64,000 nt of DNA from Pseudomonadota bacterium (GCA_027623555.1 JAQBSZ010000003.1:1-64000), one strand, 5' to 3'. Counted from the stretch's first letter, positions 1-9,134 are shown. Program-made: numbers and translations. Notes: generated from the sequence alone by a model not told the origin.

Positions 1-688
1 TCACCGGCGGCTCTGCAGTGGTCTTGCTCTTCAAGTCCTGCTTATTGCTGCCCTTGCCACGTTTCGCCGGCGTCACATTGATTCGATGCTTACTGTTTGG
101 GGCCAAAACCCCATGAAAGCGCGTTAGATTGGCACGAGGTTTAGGTACCAGCGCAGCCAGCTTACCAATAAAGTCCAGGGGCTCAAATATGACGTGTGTT
201 GTTCCATCTCTGTAAGGTGTTTTTAGCTCATATCTGACCTTACCATGGGAGGTCAATGCCAAGCGTCTTTCCGATACGGCGGGGCGAGCAATATACCGGC
301 ACAAGCGTTCTAGCTTCTTACGTTCACGTGTTTTTGTTACCACGCCGGCGTGTAAGGAGAATCCGGCAATTTTGCCGACCTGGCTGGATCCAAAATCATC
401 ATCTTCCCAAGATGGAATGGTTTGCAAGGTGAAGACTTTGCGCCCCTGCTGAGGACCCACCGCGATTCGATAGGTGATGGAGTGGCCTTGCAGTTGGTTC
501 ATTGCATCATCGTCTTGCAAATCCAGTGTTAAATAGCTGTTCTCATCATCTCGGGTCAATAGCCCCTGACGCTCCAGATGGCTTGCAACGCGATGACCTA
601 TTTTGGCGACGAGAGTATTTAATTCACTACCGGTCGGTGCATTAACGCGATGGAATCTCAATTGGCCGTTGTATTTTGATTGGTAAAG
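1..688 (-). mobile_element. IS91-family transposase, C-terminal part, truncated at its 5' end
   Basis: Reading the minus strand from 688 to the left edge gives 229 codons without a stop. The translation has the conserved C-terminal half of IS91/ISCR-type transposases (Y2_Tnp, rolling-circle replicative transposition): a segment containing HRVNAPTGSELNTLVAKIG, then SSQVGKIAGFSLHAGV, then RYIARPAVSERRLALTSHG, then VRYELKTPYRDGTTHV. The gene runs off the left edge. At its 5' side an in-frame TAG (689-691) stops the frame immediately upstream of recognisable transposase sequence, and no plausible start codon precedes the homologous part. I therefore infer a truncated remnant, not an active gene. 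The family assignment comes from motif recognition; the truncation is seen directly. Confidence 0.8.
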
Positions 689-1087
689 CTAATTCCAACC
701 GCTAAGTGGTCTATGTCTCCACTTTGTGCATTCGGTTTTACTCCACAACTAGGTGAAGATAGTGGACAGAGGCTAATAAAACCCCCCCCCCCCAGGAAAA
801 TCTAGCGCATATCCTGCGCCAACAACCTCGCGTACTGGAGGTAGCCCTAGAACTCCTGTGTAAAACGCTTCAGAGCGTCGCAGGTCTTGAACTCGAATAT
901 TAAGTACCTTAGAAGTACCTTAGGGACACTCACTTTTCCCTGTTTTACGCCATAGAAAACAGCAGAGTATTGGTGATTCCACTGGAAAATGTTTCGATAA
1001 TGGAGAAAAATAGCGGCATTCCTGATATCGATCAACTATCGACTAACGCAGAAAACTAGAATTGAGCTTTAAAGCAGGAGTAATCCT
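689..1087. other. Junction region beside the transposase remnant, no supported gene
   Basis: About 400 bases without a convincing gene. It holds a short inverted repeat (AGTGG at 705-709 against CCACT at 719-723) and a run of about 12 cytosines at 782-793. A 62-codon minus-strand reading frame at 847-1035 has no recognisable family and no good ribosome site. The homopolymer and the abrupt loss of transposase homology suggest an old insertion or deletion junction, or a local assembly weakness. The end holds the ribosome-binding site (AGGAG) of the next gene. Confidence 0.4.
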
Positions 1088-1579
1088 ATGAGAGACAACA
1101 ATCCCCTGAAACTACTATGTGCATTGCTTTTTGCCGTTTCCATGGCTGTTGCCGGCGGGTCGAGTGCACAGTCAATCGATGATATCGTCCTGAATGTCTA
1201 CAAACTCGAGACCTGTGGTTGCTGCGGCGGCTGGATCACGCACATGGAAGAGCGGGGTTACACCTCCAACATCTTCCATCCAACCGACCTTAATGGGGTT
1301 AAGGAAGAATTCGGCATCAAGCCTCAATGGCAATCCTGTCATACGGCTGTGACCAAGGAAGGCTTTCTGTTCGAGGGTCATATTCCGGAGAAATTCATTG
1401 CCCAATTTCTGGCGGCACCTCCTGCAGGCGCACTGGGCTTAGCCGTACCGGGCATGCCGATCGGCGGTCCGGGAATGGAGATGGGCGATCGCTTCACCCC
1501 TTACGACATCTTATTAATGAAGAAAGACGGCACCCACGAAGTGTTTGCCAGTATCAAGAACGCCGCGCAGCAACACTAG
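1088..1579 (+). CDS. DUF411 family periplasmic metal-site protein
   Basis: A 163-residue protein with an N-terminal signal peptide (about residues 1-28, ending near SSAQS). The mature part starts with the DUF411 hallmark TCGCCGGW (Cys43, Cys45, Cys46), followed by a second conserved site QSCHTAV (Cys84, His85) and GHIP (His98). DUF411 proteins are small secreted proteins often found with copper resistance genes; a metal-binding or reductant role is inferred from the Cys/His residues. AGGAG lies 8 bases before the ATG. The gene is converging with the GMC oxidoreductase gene and no copper-resistance gene is adjacent, so a stand-alone role is possible. The tail after residue 115 is glycine- and methionine-rich (GMPIGGPGMEMGD), which could also bind metal. 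Confidence 0.85.
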   Translation: MRDNNPLKLLCALLFAVSMAVAGGSSAQSIDDIVLNVYKLETCGCCGGWITHMEERGYTSNIFHPTDLNGVKEEFGIKPQWQSCHTAVTKEGFLFEGHIPEKFIAQFLAAPPAGALGLAVPGMPIGGPGMEMGDRFTPYDILLMKKDGTHEVFASIKNAAQQH

Positions 1580-1633
1580 CGATAAGAGCGGTGTCGGAGA
1601 GTTTTCTTCGGCACCGCGTTCTTTCCCCTCACT

Positions 1634-3295
1634 TTAGATCTCGCCGCGCTCAGCCGCCTGGTTGATCATGTCCGCGGCTCGAAATGCCAGTGCCATGATC
1701 GTCATGGTGGGCTGGCCTCTACCTGATGTCACCAGAGTACTGCCGTCGCACATAAACAGGTTCGGTACGTCATGGGAACGGTTATTGCGATCGATCACCG
1801 AGGTAGCGGGGTCGTCACCCATGCGACAGGTTCCCAACAGATGTACATTGCCTTCCTGCCCGGTTTCCGGGTAGCTGCCCTCGATCCTGTTGGCACCGGC
1901 AGCTTCCATCAGCTCGGTCGTCTTGTCCAGGAACCAGCGCATGGTGGCCAGATCGTCCGGGTGATCCATATAAGTACATCGAATCGCCGGGCGTCCCCAT
2001 TTATCCTGTACATCAGGGTCAAGAGTCACATTATTTGATGACTGTGGCAGAGATGTAGTATGCCCATCGAATGCAGCGACATGGGAAAAATCATGGGCCA
2101 GGTTGCGTTTGAACTCGCTGCCCCAGCGCGGGCCAGGCACCACACTACCGCTGATCTGGGCAAATTCCAGCGGTGCGCCGCGGGAGGGATGCCGACCATC
2201 GATACCGCCACCGCCGTAGAAACCGAGACTCGGGTCCAACTCATAGAAATCATGAATGACTCGAGTTGCAGGCACACTCTTCCAGGCATTCACCGGTTGT
2301 TCGAAAATACCGGCAACCGTCGTGTAGCCATTGAACATGAGATTGCGGCCGACCACACCACTGGAATTTGCCAGGCCATCAGGGAATTGGCTGGACTCTG
2401 AAAGCAGCAACAAGCGCGGAGTCTCGGCGCCATTGGCACAGATCACTACGGCCCTGGCCCGCTGGGCCTGTTCGGTTCCGTCTTGCTCCCAGTAGATCAC
2501 TTCCGATGCCCGGCCCTGCTCGTTCGTGTTAACGCGCGAGACTGTGCATCCGGTGCGCAATTCGCAATTGCCTGTGGCCAGGGCCAGAGGAATCATGGCT
2601 ACCATGGTGGATGATTTCGCATTGGCCTCGCAGCCGAAGCCGTTACAGAAGCCACAGTGAATACACCCAGGACGACCGTTATGAGGCTGGGAAAGAATCG
2701 CCACCGGGGCCGGGTAAGGATTCAGGCCCAGCTGTCTGGCCGCGCGCTCAAGAAGAACATCCGAGCCCTTTATCGGCATGGGTGGACAGGGATATTCACG
2801 AGAACGCGGTGGATCCCATGGCCCCTGCAGGCCTGAGACGCCAATCTCCCAGTCTACCTTGGTATAGTACGGCTCCAGGTCTTCGTAGCTAATCGGCCAG
2901 TCGACAAAATTGGTGCCTGGCACCGTGCCGCGTACGCTGGCTTCCATGAAGTCTATTGGTCGTAGTCGCCAGAAATTACCGGAGAAGTGAATGCTACTAC
3001 CTCCGACATTGTGTGCATACCGACAGACCGATTCCCTTTCTTCGGCGATCTCGTTCTCTGACTTGCGAAAGGTTTGTGGATGACCGTCTCGGGCGCCCCA
3101 CATCAATTCCCCATTGTGATCGAGCGACCATTCGTCGTGCTTGAAGTCCTGTGCCTGCAAGTGCGGCCCTTGTTCGAGCACCACGACTGAGTGGCCCGCC
3201 TCGGACAATTCCCTGGCCATGATGCCACCAGCCGCACCGGAGCCGACGATGACGAAATCTACTTCATCCCTGGTTGGGAAAGGCGCCTGTGCCAT
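1634..3295 (-). CDS. GMC family FAD-dependent oxidoreductase (gluconate 2-dehydrogenase-like large subunit)
   Basis: A 553-residue flavoprotein of the glucose-methanol-choline family. The N-terminal dinucleotide-binding motif VIVGSGAAGG is at residues 15-24, followed by the acidic end of the second strand (VVVLEQG). A cysteine cluster GCIHCGFCNGFGC (near residue 215) is typical of the membrane-bound gluconate or sugar dehydrogenase subgroup. The C-terminal region has HLLGTCRMG and the flavin-proximal SGRGQPTMTIMALA. Many GMC enzymes have Asn before the Pro-Thr here; this one has Gln. There is no own signal peptide. Its ATG lies 2 bases after the stop of the Tat-exported small subunit gene (3298-3948), so it is probably exported as a folded complex with that partner. 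The usual triheme cytochrome subunit gene is absent nearby. The substrate, an alcohol or sugar, is not determined. Confidence 0.88.
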   Translation of the reverse strand: MAQAPFPTRDEVDFVIVGSGAAGGIMARELSEAGHSVVVLEQGPHLQAQDFKHDEWSLDHNGELMWGARDGHPQTFRKSENEIAEERESVCRYAHNVGGSSIHFSGNFWRLRPIDFMEASVRGTVPGTNFVDWPISYEDLEPYYTKVDWEIGVSGLQGPWDPPRSREYPCPPMPIKGSDVLLERAARQLGLNPYPAPVAILSQPHNGRPGCIHCGFCNGFGCEANAKSSTMVAMIPLALATGNCELRTGCTVSRVNTNEQGRASEVIYWEQDGTEQAQRARAVVICANGAETPRLLLLSESSQFPDGLANSSGVVGRNLMFNGYTTVAGIFEQPVNAWKSVPATRVIHDFYELDPSLGFYGGGGIDGRHPSRGAPLEFAQISGSVVPGPRWGSEFKRNLAHDFSHVAAFDGHTTSLPQSSNNVTLDPDVQDKWGRPAIRCTYMDHPDDLATMRWFLDKTTELMEAAGANRIEGSYPETGQEGNVHLLGTCRMGDDPATSVIDRNNRSHDVPNLFMCDGSTLVTSGRGQPTMTIMALAFRAADMINQAAERGEI

Positions 3296-3297
3296 CG

Positions 3298-3948
3298 TTA
3301 CTCTCCCTTCTCTGCATAGTCAGCATCGTAGAATCCATAGGGCGCCGTCCAGGCCCCCTGCGATGCATAGCCAATCAGCTCATAGCCAATATTGTCGCGG
3401 TTACCGCCATGCTCCGGCAGCGAGAACATGCCTGCCAGGGTAAGGAAGCGCAGTGTGCTGAAAAACGTGGAATTTTCTATTTGGGTCAAGAGTTGATCCT
3501 GTTGCGACGCATCGAGCTGGTGAAAGTAGGCGCCGCCGAACTCCAGAGCCACCGCAGTTTGCAATTCTCTCAATCCGCTCCGCAACAGGAACAATTCCTC
3601 TTCGCGGTTGTCACCTAACACATTGTCCATGAAATAGATGACTCCGGCCTCGGCCGCTCCGGGCGTATCATCGGTGGGAATGATACGCGCGGCTATGGCA
3701 TCGAATTCATTTGCTTCTTCTTCGCTGAGAGTCTGAAATTCCTCACCGCTCAACCGCGCCTGTTCGGCACGATTACAGGCCGCGAGAATCATCGGCATGG
3801 TTAGCAAAATAGTGGAGCCGCGGGCGGCGTTCTTTACCGAACCCAGGAATGCTCTGCGCGAAAGATGAAATTGCGTCACAGCTGAATACTCCGGAACAAC
3901 GCGATTGAATTTGTTTCTAGAATCCCTTTTCTGACGGAAGTCTAACAC
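3298..3948 (-). CDS. Gluconate 2-dehydrogenase subunit 3 family protein, Tat-exported
   Basis: A 216-residue protein matching the small (gamma) subunit family of periplasmic GMC dehydrogenases. A Tat-type motif SRRAFLGS is at residues 30-37, followed by a hydrophobic stretch ending in the lipobox-like LAAC at 55-58. The mature domain contains the characteristic EEANEFDAIAARIIPTDDTPGA and GVIYFMD segments. The small subunit carries the export signal and stabilises or delivers the FAD subunit encoded 2 bases downstream. The N-terminal 29 residues before the Tat motif are long and may not be translated, but no better start codon is visible. Divergent from the small secreted protein at 4179, so its promoter lies in 3949-4178. 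Confidence 0.85.
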   Translation of the reverse strand: MLDFRQKRDSRNKFNRVVPEYSAVTQFHLSRRAFLGSVKNAARGSTILLTMPMILAACNRAEQARLSGEEFQTLSEEEANEFDAIAARIIPTDDTPGAAEAGVIYFMDNVLGDNREEELFLLRSGLRELQTAVALEFGGAYFHQLDASQQDQLLTQIENSTFFSTLRFLTLAGMFSLPEHGGNRDNIGYELIGYASQGAWTAPYGFYDADYAEKGE

Positions 3949-4178
3949 AGCAATACTTGTCGAAGTACAGCTCCAGGGGCGAGCCAGGCTGGTGACTCTT
4001 CACCAGTCGAGCCGGATGGTCCTTTTGCCAGACAATTTTTTCCTATTCACGAAAGAACAATAGAAATATTCCTTGAAAACGCTGTTAAACTCTGGACATT
4101 CACACAGGTTTATCGACTTGCAGTCAAACAAACTCTGATGCGCAGGATTCTGGCCAATCAATTCAGGAGATACTGGCA

Positions 4179-4541
4179 ATGAACAAGATCAAAAAATTTA
4201 TGCTGGTGTGTGCTTGCGGACTTTATTCGACGATAGCACTTGCAGACGTGACGGGTTCGTGGGTGTTCTCGGTAACACTCGGTGATCTGGGTAGTGGCGA
4301 TGCCACTATTAGTTTGACCCAGGAAGCTGAAGGCAAACTTTCCGGCACCTATGCCGGACAATTGGCCAACGGCCCCGTGGCAGGGACTCACGAAGGCAAT
4401 AAATTTAGTTTCGCATTCAATAGTGAACTGCTTGGTGGGGCGATCACCTACAGCGGAGAACAGCAAGCCGACGGCACCGTCCAGGGAGTGGTCTCAGCCC
4501 AGGGCCAGGATATTGGCACTTTTACCGGTCGTATGCGGTGA
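4179..4541 (+). CDS. Small secreted beta-rich protein of unknown function
   Basis: A 120-residue protein with a clear signal peptide (residues 1-22, ending ALAD). The mature part is repetitive in beta-strand style: TGSWVFSV, GKLSGTYAGQL, GPVAGTHEGNKFSFAF and GTVQGVVSAQG, the alternation typical of small lipocalin-like or beta-barrel domains. AGGAG precedes the ATG by 10 bases. I do not recognise a specific family. The sequence shows no cysteines in the mature part and no catalytic motif. It stands alone between the GMC operon and the phosphate transporter gene. Confidence 0.7.
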   Translation: MNKIKKFMLVCACGLYSTIALADVTGSWVFSVTLGDLGSGDATISLTQEAEGKLSGTYAGQLANGPVAGTHEGNKFSFAFNSELLGGAITYSGEQQADGTVQGVVSAQGQDIGTFTGRMR

Positions 4542-4639
4542 TCCCGGGCTCCTGTGGAAAACAAAGCCAATGGGTAGCTGAATAGCTTGAGTATTTTTCA
4601 CTTGTGCATTTTTTCTCGATTTAGCAGCTAAGGATTTAA

Positions 4640-6316
4640 ATGTGGGTATCTGATCTTCTCGGCTCATTGGGCCTGTTCCTGCTGGGAATGTGGTTAATGA
4701 CTGAGGGTCTTAAGCTTGCGGGTGGCGAGGCCCTGGAACGGCTGCTGGGTCACTGGACATCCAGCAGGCCAAAAGCGTTATTCGCGGGCATTCTGATTAC
4801 CGCACTGGTGCAATCTTCCAGTGCGATCACGGTTGCGGCGATAGGATTCGTCAACGCCGGCTTGATGAAATTCAAACAGTCCGTCTGGGTGATATTCGGC
4901 AGTAATGTTGGCACCACTCTTACCGCCTGGCTGGTCACACTGTTTGGTTTCAATGTCGATATCGAGGCATTTACTTTCCCTTTGTTCGGACTGGGCGCCT
5001 TCCTGCGGGTATTTGCCCCAAACAAACGCATCCAGGCATTTGGTATGGCACTGGCTGGATTTGGCCTGCTGTTCATGGGGATCGATGCACTGCAAGACAC
5101 CTTCAGCCTATTCGCTGAACGTATCGATGTCGCCAACTATGCCGCAACCGGACTACGGGCAGCGTTTATCGGCCTGTTTATCGGGTTCTTGCTGACAATG
5201 CTAACCCAATCATCCAGTGCTGCCATCGCCATTATCTTGACAGCCGTCGCCAGTGGAATCGCTGAACTGAATATGGCCGCTGCCGCCGTCATTGGCGCCA
5301 ACGTCGGCACAACATCGACTGCGCTGATAGCGGCTCTTGGGGCGACCGCCAACGCCCGCCGCCTGGCGTTCGCTCACGTATTTTTCAATCTGATCACCGG
5401 TGTGGTCGCCCTGGTGTTCCTGCCCGTTTTCCTGTTTACAATGGGCTTGTTAATTGATCTGGAGAACAACTCAAATTTCACGGTATTTCTAGCGCTGTTC
5501 CACACCAGCTTCAATATTATGGGCATACTCCTGATGATTCCTATAGAGCCGAACCTGACTCGGTGGTTAAAGGATCATTTTTCCCAGGAAAAGAAACAAA
5601 AACCCATTACTACCCTGGACAGTAACGTTGCGCAAGTTCCAAACCTTGCACTCAGAGCCCTGACTCTGGAGCTGAGAGAAATTCGTGAAATTTTGGGCAG
5701 GCTTTCGTTTACCGAATTGCTAAATCACTCCAATAGCGAATCCTCAAACCATACTCTTGAAGAAATCAGTAAGCGCATCTCTGGCGTGAACCAGTTTATC
5801 GGGTTGATCTCGCAATCCAATCTCACCAGGGCATTGAGTGCGAATCTCGCTGCAAGTTTTTCCACCAGCCACTACCTGGGAAATTCTTTTGAATCTGTAC
5901 AGGCAATCATGACAAATCAGGAAAAAATCGCAGCTTTGGACAAATACTTGCAACCCCTGCTCAACAAATGGCTGGACCAAGTAGCTACCTACTCCCGGGA
6001 TATCACCCACACTGATACTGAACTGCAGACAGAAAACCTTGCGGCATTGCAGGCGAACTATACCGAGTTCAAGCAGAAGGCGATTACCGGCGCTGTCAAC
6101 AAACAAGCAACGATGGAAAATGTGGACTTCGCCTTGCTAATCGGTAGCCTGAGTCGGCGCTTTGCATCCCAGCTGATGCAAGCGAATGATCAGTACCGTC
6201 TTTTAGTGGCGGGAGAAATTGTCCCGGGAAACGAGACTCTGGTCAGCGGTGCAGAGCTTGTCAACATGACTGATGTCTCCGAGGAATCGGATTCCCGGCC
6301 GACACTCTCTAGCTGA
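4640..6316 (+). CDS. Na/Pi cotransporter family protein with PhoU-like C-terminal domain
   Basis: A 558-residue inner-membrane protein of the NptA/YjbB type, which moves inorganic phosphate with sodium (export in YjbB). The two inverted family repeats are visible, each with the QSSSA signature (residues 58-62 and 190-194) and following GANVGT / GSNVGT loops. About eight to nine membrane segments fill residues 1-310. The rest (about 330-540) is hydrophilic and helical (LRALTLELREIREILGRLSF and further), consistent with the PhoU-like regulatory tail seen in many family members. Its last 8 bases overlap the 3' end of the convergent phosphotransferase gene. Confidence 0.9.
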   Translation: MWVSDLLGSLGLFLLGMWLMTEGLKLAGGEALERLLGHWTSSRPKALFAGILITALVQSSSAITVAAIGFVNAGLMKFKQSVWVIFGSNVGTTLTAWLVTLFGFNVDIEAFTFPLFGLGAFLRVFAPNKRIQAFGMALAGFGLLFMGIDALQDTFSLFAERIDVANYAATGLRAAFIGLFIGFLLTMLTQSSSAAIAIILTAVASGIAELNMAAAAVIGANVGTTSTALIAALGATANARRLAFAHVFFNLITGVVALVFLPVFLFTMGLLIDLENNSNFTVFLALFHTSFNIMGILLMIPIEPNLTRWLKDHFSQEKKQKPITTLDSNVAQVPNLALRALTLELREIREILGRLSFTELLNHSNSESSNHTLEEISKRISGVNQFIGLISQSNLTRALSANLAASFSTSHYLGNSFESVQAIMTNQEKIAALDKYLQPLLNKWLDQVATYSRDITHTDTELQTENLAALQANYTEFKQKAITGAVNKQATMENVDFALLIGSLSRRFASQLMQANDQYRLLVAGEIVPGNETLVSGAELVNMTDVSEESDSRPTLSS

Positions 6317-7307
6317 GAAGTACTTGCGCGCGGTGCAAGAGTGTCTCCATCGAGTTCTTGCTAGTCTCCCACAGCGGATCGTGCCGTTTACCACGGCGGT
6401 GCAGCATCAGGTTAAAGCCGGTGATGATGGCAAACTTGTAAGCAGCCAGCGCCCGGAACCAATTCAGATTCGGCAATTCTGCACCCCAGGCTTCTTTATA
6501 CATGGCGATCAGTACTTCTGCCTGTGGCATGCACTCAGCTTGATGGGCCGTGTCCGACCAGGCCAGCGGATCATTAAACGTGGCAAACCAGCCAACGTCA
6601 TTTAGGGTGGCACCGACACCGACCAGTTCCCAGTCGATTACCGCCAGCAACTCACCTTGCTTTGAGTAGAACAGGTTCGACCATTGAAAATCTCCGTGAA
6701 AGATTCCCATCGGTGATTCTGTTGGGAGCTTGTCCAGTAGTAGCCGTTTAACCTCAGGGACCAGTACGAGACGAGAAGGATCAGCTGCCTTCTCAACGAA
6801 GCGATCCCAGCGGCTTACATCCAATGCCAAATCGATCGGCTCTCCGAGATAGGGCGCCCTGCCCGGGTCGACTCGATGAATTTCTGCCAGCGCAGTGACG
6901 GCTTGCCTGGCCATCTTGGTTCTTGAAGGATTATCGAGTCTTCTCACCCAGGCATCGTGGTCCTGGCGAACCACATCCCCTTGCAGTTGCGGCACAATGA
7001 AATAAGGTCGTCCGAACCACTGCGGATCACTCCCAGACCACCGAACCTGGCAATGCGGGACTGTGGCGGGTAAGGCATTCAAGGCAGCGACCTGGCGCAA
7101 CACATCTGCGGTGCCTTCGAGCTTCACAATCGGTGGTGGAAGACGCAGATACCACTTTTCTAGCAAATCGGAAGTTTCTACAGAAAAACCATAGGAGAAG
7201 CCGGCGTGGCCCGGCATCTGGAAGACTTCGCAAACTTCTACGGCCTCATCTGGATAGTGTGCCTTGCAGAATCGCCCGAGTCCCTGGGCCAATTCATTCA
7301 GTTCCAT
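6309..7307 (-). CDS. Phosphotransferase family protein (APH/choline kinase-like fold)
   Basis: A 332-residue soluble protein with the protein-kinase-like small-molecule phosphotransferase fold. The Brenner-type catalytic loop GIFHGDFQWSNLF gives the catalytic Asp and following Asn; the metal-binding Asp is in AVIDWELVGVGA, followed by NDVGWFATF. I chose the ATG at 7307 because GGAGG lies just upstream of it, while the earlier in-frame TTG (7322) would place this site inside the gene. Related proteins act on coenzyme A-linked acids or aminoglycosides, and members near catabolic genes are often called aminoglycoside phosphotransferase without evidence. The substrate here is unknown. Confidence 0.85.
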   Translation of the reverse strand: MELNELAQGLGRFCKAHYPDEAVEVCEVFQMPGHAGFSYGFSVETSDLLEKWYLRLPPPIVKLEGTADVLRQVAALNALPATVPHCQVRWSGSDPQWFGRPYFIVPQLQGDVVRQDHDAWVRRLDNPSRTKMARQAVTALAEIHRVDPGRAPYLGEPIDLALDVSRWDRFVEKAADPSRLVLVPEVKRLLLDKLPTESPMGIFHGDFQWSNLFYSKQGELLAVIDWELVGVGATLNDVGWFATFNDPLAWSDTAHQAECMPQAEVLIAMYKEAWGAELPNLNWFRALAAYKFAIITGFNLMLHRRGKRHDPLWETSKNSMETLLHRAQVLLS

Positions 7308-7565
7308 AGATCCTCCGGACAAGAGCGGAAATTTCGCAGATTCTCAATTTTCTTGTCACATTGTTTCCAGGATTTGCCTTGTCGTCATTATCGCGCTGCC
7401 CAGCACTCTGCTATTTTGTACGCTTTAAAGGCGGATAGCGGAAGTTCATCACACTTCTGCAATTGTGCACAAACCCTGCATTCCCAGGGAGGCCTATTCT
7501 GTTATAGTTTCGTAAGGTCAACCACTTACTTGCCCCTTCCATATCGTGTTAGGGAGACGCCCCGA

Positions 7566-8174
7566 TTGAAATGTGAGTACCATCCCAATGTGCAGGCTGT
7601 CGCTCTGTGCGATAACTGTTCCACTGCTGTCTGTGGATTCTGTGCCAAATATACTGGTAAGGCCGTGCTGTGCGAACGCTGCGAGAATGCCAGCGCCCTT
7701 TCCAAATTTGTCGACACTAAAAGCAAGGCCCTCAATCCGAAAGTCGAAAAAATTATAGGCAAGGTCGAAGATCGCAGCGAGCATACCGGTGCCGACGAAG
7801 CGAAAAGAAATCGCCACCCGGATCGTAGCGAAAAAGCACACATGGCGGTGGTTATCCTCAGCTGTGTCTTTATCGCCTACCAGATAAGCAATTCCATCGG
7901 CTCGGGCGCGAGTCTTTCGCCGCTACAGATTCAGGAGCAGGAAGACAATCGGTTCGCCATTGAGTCCTGCATGCTGGTGTTCTGGGACATTGCCACCCAA
8001 CTGGCCAACGGTGGACAGCCTGATCCCACGGCGAGCTGCGTTGAGGCCGGAGCTCCCATGTTGATTGCCCGCAGCAACGGCGACCTGCGTATAAGTCATC
8101 CTCGACCTGAGTTGCTGGGCTTCAGTGACATTTACGTCACTCGCAGTAATCCAGTGCCAATCATGGTGGAGTAA
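7566..8174 (+). CDS. B-box-like zinc-finger membrane protein, TTG start
   Basis: About 202 residues. The N-terminus is a B-box-like zinc finger: CEYHP, then CDNC, CGFC and CERC within the first 40 residues. A charged linker follows (KVEDRSEHTGADEAKRNRH), then one membrane segment (MAVVILSCVFIAYQIS, about residues 95-112) and a C-terminal domain of about 90 residues with two cysteines. I chose TTG at 7566 because AGGGAG sits 8 bases upstream and the zinc finger begins exactly there; the longer in-frame reading from 7206 overlaps the divergent gene and looks non-coding. The stop is followed after 3 bases by a pilin gene, so the protein may belong to pilus-related or surface function. That link is inference from position only. 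Confidence 0.72.
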   Translation: MKCEYHPNVQAVALCDNCSTAVCGFCAKYTGKAVLCERCENASALSKFVDTKSKALNPKVEKIIGKVEDRSEHTGADEAKRNRHPDRSEKAHMAVVILSCVFIAYQISNSIGSGASLSPLQIQEQEDNRFAIESCMLVFWDIATQLANGGQPDPTASCVEAGAPMLIARSNGDLRISHPRPELLGFSDIYVTRSNPVPIMVE

Positions 8175-8177
8175 TTG

Positions 8178-8714
8178 ATGCACTCACTGAACAACATACT
8201 GCCTCGCACAAGTCGCGGATTCACCCTGATCGAACTTTTGACCACCGTGGCGATCCTCGGAGTACTGATGAGTGTCGCGGTGCCTTATATGCAGAACTAC
8301 ATAATTCGTGCCCGGGTTACCGAGGGATTACAGTTGTTGAGTGAACTGCGAAGAAGAGTCGAGACTGAGTTCTACGAACGCGGTAACCTCACGGTAAATA
8401 TTCCAGCATCACCGACACCCGATGGCCAGATTCATGGAGGTCCGTGGTATTCCTACCAGACAATGTTTGGCGTGCCACACGACATGTGGGAACGCATCGA
8501 GTATCAACCAAAAGGGCCGCATCGCGTCATCGCGCTGCGCGCCTATCGTAAGACGGAGTGGCTGAATTCCGATATTGGACTGCATTTTCAGATCAAACTT
8601 GTCAATGCAGAAACCCTGGCGTTTCGCTGCACTGTCAACAATACCCAGGACCGCATACAATTTGTCCCCTCCAGTTGTCAGGATGGTGATGTCAATGACT
8701 GGACGTCCTGGTAA
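8178..8714 (+). CDS. Type IV pilin-like protein with class III signal sequence
   Basis: A 178-residue prepilin-like protein. A short basic leader ends in the PilD cleavage motif RGFTLIELLT (cleavage after Gly, mature Phe1, Glu5), followed by the hydrophobic helix TTVAILGVLMSVAVPYMQNY. The C-terminal globular part contains one Cys pair (FRCTV and SSCQDG), fitting a disulfide-bonded D-region. ATG at 8178 follows the TTG at 8175 by one codon; the ATG is the more likely start. The stop codon directly abuts the next ATG (TAAATG), so translation is coupled to the cytochrome c gene. A single pilin outside a pil or fim cluster suggests a minor or accessory pilin. Confidence 0.85.
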   Translation: MHSLNNILPRTSRGFTLIELLTTVAILGVLMSVAVPYMQNYIIRARVTEGLQLLSELRRRVETEFYERGNLTVNIPASPTPDGQIHGGPWYSYQTMFGVPHDMWERIEYQPKGPHRVIALRAYRKTEWLNSDIGLHFQIKLVNAETLAFRCTVNNTQDRIQFVPSSCQDGDVNDWTSW

Positions 8715-9134
8715 ATGCGGCTCCTCGTAGCAGCGTGTAAGCGCGCTGGCATCTTTGCCATGCTTGCGTTGTTACAATTTTCCCAGGTCAGTGCACAACA
8801 GCAGTCGATTCAGGATGGTGTCTACACCGCCGCTCAGGCCGAGACAGGCAAGATTCTCTATGATGAAAACTGCCAGCACTGTCACGATCTGACGTTCTAC
8901 ACCAACAAACTGCAATCCTTTGCTGGCATGACTCTGCTGGATTTCTGGTATGCCATGCTCAGAAAAATGCCGGCGGATAATCCGGGCTCTCTTGGAGATT
9001 CTCAGTACCTGGAGATAATTGCTTTTGTGTTATCACAGAATGGCTATCCGGCCGGTGATGCGGAACTGGTACCGAGCAATCAACTTGGTCGCATCAGGGT
9101 ACCCTCACTCAGCGCCACTCAGTCGGAAAGGTAA
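8715..9134 (+). CDS. Secreted monoheme cytochrome c
   Basis: A 139-residue protein with a signal peptide (ending near QVSAQQ, residue 28) and a single heme c attachment motif CQHCH near residue 55. A distal Met ligand could be in RKMPADNP (about residue 90), a common arrangement in short class I cytochromes. It begins immediately after the pilin stop codon, so zinc-finger protein, pilin and cytochrome form one transcription unit. The pairing of a pilin with a periplasmic cytochrome is unusual; an electron-transfer partner is not encoded next to it. The C-terminal tail is short and polar. Confidence 0.85.
   Translation: MRLLVAACKRAGIFAMLALLQFSQVSAQQQSIQDGVYTAAQAETGKILYDENCQHCHDLTFYTNKLQSFAGMTLLDFWYAMLRKMPADNPGSLGDSQYLEIIAFVLSQNGYPAGDAELVPSNQLGRIRVPSLSATQSER

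Noticed and set aside
847..1035. 62-codon minus-strand frame near the transposase remnant
   Set aside because: No recognisable family, no convincing ribosome site, and located in a degenerate junction; kept only as part of the intergenic description.
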